Below are positions 63,158 to 64,000 of a stretch of 64,000 nucleotides of DNA, in pieces. The notes below the pieces were generated by a model. The model was not told the DNA's origin. It saw only the letters and a list, made by a program, of their open reading frames with translations, and made no database searches. The stretch comes from Glaciecola sp. 33A (GTDB taxonomy: Bacteria > Pseudomonadota > Gammaproteobacteria > Enterobacterales > Alteromonadaceae), in the NCBI RefSeq assembly GCF_002836745.1, contig NZ_PJAR01000024.1:389174-453173 (forward strand), written 5' to 3'. How positions within the stretch are numbered: position 1 is the stretch's first letter; each line of letters opens with the position of its first letter. The translations under genes were made by a program, and so were the position numbers.

Positions 63158-63418
63158 TTACCTCAGTAATTCATGATCGGCGGGCAATTTACTACTGATC
63201 CACATAACTAAGCGATGTTTTAAACTAGCCAAATCCTCTTTATCCTCAGGTAAAGGGGGGATTAACTTGTCATGTACTAAGAGCCGATACAAACTTTCAA
63301 TTTTTTGTTTTGCTGAATCATTCGGTGAAAAGGCTTTGTAGCCTCGTTTGACAGCGTAGCCTTCAGCAACTGTAAGCGCTTTTTTTAGCAGCGCACTTTC
63401 ATTTTTGATTTTTTTCAT
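63158..63418 (-). CDS. DUF5062-like small protein
   Basis: An 86-residue soluble helical protein (LLKKALTVAEGYAVKRGYKAF, then YRLLVHDKLIPPLPEDKEDL) resembling the small DUF5062 family of gammaproteobacteria. It stands alone. Function unknown. Confidence 0.7.
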   Translation of the reverse strand: MKKIKNESALLKKALTVAEGYAVKRGYKAFSPNDSAKQKIESLYRLLVHDKLIPPLPEDKEDLASLKHRLVMWISSKLPADHELLR

Positions 63419-63808
63419 TTATTACCATCTCAATAGGTATATCGAAGGTTGCAGCCAAAAAGAATAAACGCTATACCAGAACTATGCAATAGATGCAGAT
63501 TTTTACCAGTTTATGTCTAGGTCTATACATGAGCTTAGAACGATATTTTGGGCAATTATTTAACCGTTTATAGACTAAACCAGCGAGCTGTATTTTGTTG
63601 TTTATGGCAGCCTTATTACTATTAGATCAGGGTAGCAGAGGAGTCAGAATACTGAAGGGGAATATCACTCTTTGCTAAGCCCATATGTTGTCAAAAAGAG
63701 ACTTGTATTAGCTATCCAAAGTACTAAAAAATTATTTTTTAAAATCACTATCTAATTTAAAAAAGTGGAGTAAAATCCGCAAATTATCACCTTCTCAGTC
63801 TATTTTTA
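63419..63808. other. Intergenic region before the CDF transporter
   Basis: Divergent promoter region. It is AT-rich and shows no gene, hairpin terminator or repeat that I can support. Confidence 0.4.
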
Positions 63809-64000
63809 ATGATCATCGGTTTTCACGAGAAAAAGGAAAAGCGCCTATTAACACTGTCTTTTTACGTCGCTGGATTATTTGTTTTTGTCGCTTTAGGCTT
63901 TGCACTTATTACCCATTCTGGTGCGATCCTTTTTGACGGTATCTATTCCCTTATTGCTTTTTTCATGGCTTTGCTAACGCTCAAAGTGGCTAACCTTGTG
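63809..64000 (+). CDS. Cation diffusion facilitator family transporter, 3' end cut by window
   Basis: The first 64 codons of a membrane protein. ATG at 63809 opens MIIGFHEKKEKRLLTLS and continues through a first helix (FYVAGLFVFVALGFALI) into SGAILFDGIYSLIAFFMALL, where the Ser and Asp spacing matches the second helix of CDF transporters. These proteins export Zn, Fe or similar ions against protons. The rest lies beyond the right edge. Confidence 0.7.
   Translation, partial: MIIGFHEKKEKRLLTLSFYVAGLFVFVALGFALITHSGAILFDGIYSLIAFFMALLTLKVANLV

Overview
The window looks like the chromosome of a marine gammaproteobacterium, probably of the Alteromonadales. The signs are moderate-to-low GC, E. coli-like housekeeping genes (polB, lplA, upp, cysD, ydbH-ynbE-ydbL, a ferredoxin reductase), many metal-efflux and TonB genes, and several gene families typical of Alteromonas, Shewanella and Vibrio relatives. 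This assignment is inference from gene content. No rRNA, tRNA, CRISPR array or complete insertion sequence was found. A heavy-metal RND pump is cut by the left edge and a cation diffusion facilitator by the right edge.

Layout. 1-3.4 kb: CusA/CzcA-type RND pump and a small periplasmic companion. 3.7-4.5 kb: a reductase gene framed like an integron cassette. 4.8-12.9 kb: a tightly packed ten-gene operon holding a thermostable-hemolysin-family protein, an AMP-forming ligase, a haem-oxygenase-fold di-iron oxidase, an SDR, a TPR protein, a QseBC/PmrAB-like two-component system, a cupredoxin, an FTR1-like membrane protein without either REXXE motif, and a predicted outer-membrane protein. A perfect CTTAAG-N5-CTTAAG box lies in front of it. 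13-24 kb: lipoate ligase, a His-rich TonB receptor divergent from a ZntR-like MerR regulator, a GbsR-regulated RND efflux operon, and a decayed catabolic cluster that includes a chimeric pseudogene. 24-35.8 kb: DNA polymerase II, a GAF-PAS-GGDEF-EAL protein, an XRE-membrane protein, a CPA2 antiporter, upp and the ydbH-ynbE-ydbL operon.

35.9-40.7 kb: a TolC/HlyD/ABC-2 permease export operon with no ATPase gene, whose last start codon lies in a 17-bp tandem repeat. 40.8-47.5 kb: a chaperone-usher pilus operon with DUF4402-like subunits, preceded by a cysteine-containing winged-helix regulator, an EAL protein and a small unknown protein. 47.5-48.4 kb: a long AT-rich spacer with a candidate small RNA. 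48.4-64 kb: homocysteine methyltransferase, ferredoxin reductase, small zinc-ribbon and membrane proteins, UspA, a Gld-like ABC system, DUF2721, cyanide-insensitive-type cytochrome bd oxidase with a GbsR-type regulator, a pseudouridine synthase, a DUF6671-like protein, a cysD without an adjacent cysN, a second XRE-membrane protein and a DUF5062-like protein.

The best candidate for an undescribed system is the 4.8-12.9 kb operon. It joins a small-molecule or lipid-modifying enzyme set to a metal-related envelope module and a self-encoded regulator whose probable binding site is visible upstream. The pilus locus with its built-in c-di-GMP module, the ATPase-less exporter, the cassette-like reductase and the candidate small RNA are the next most interesting items.
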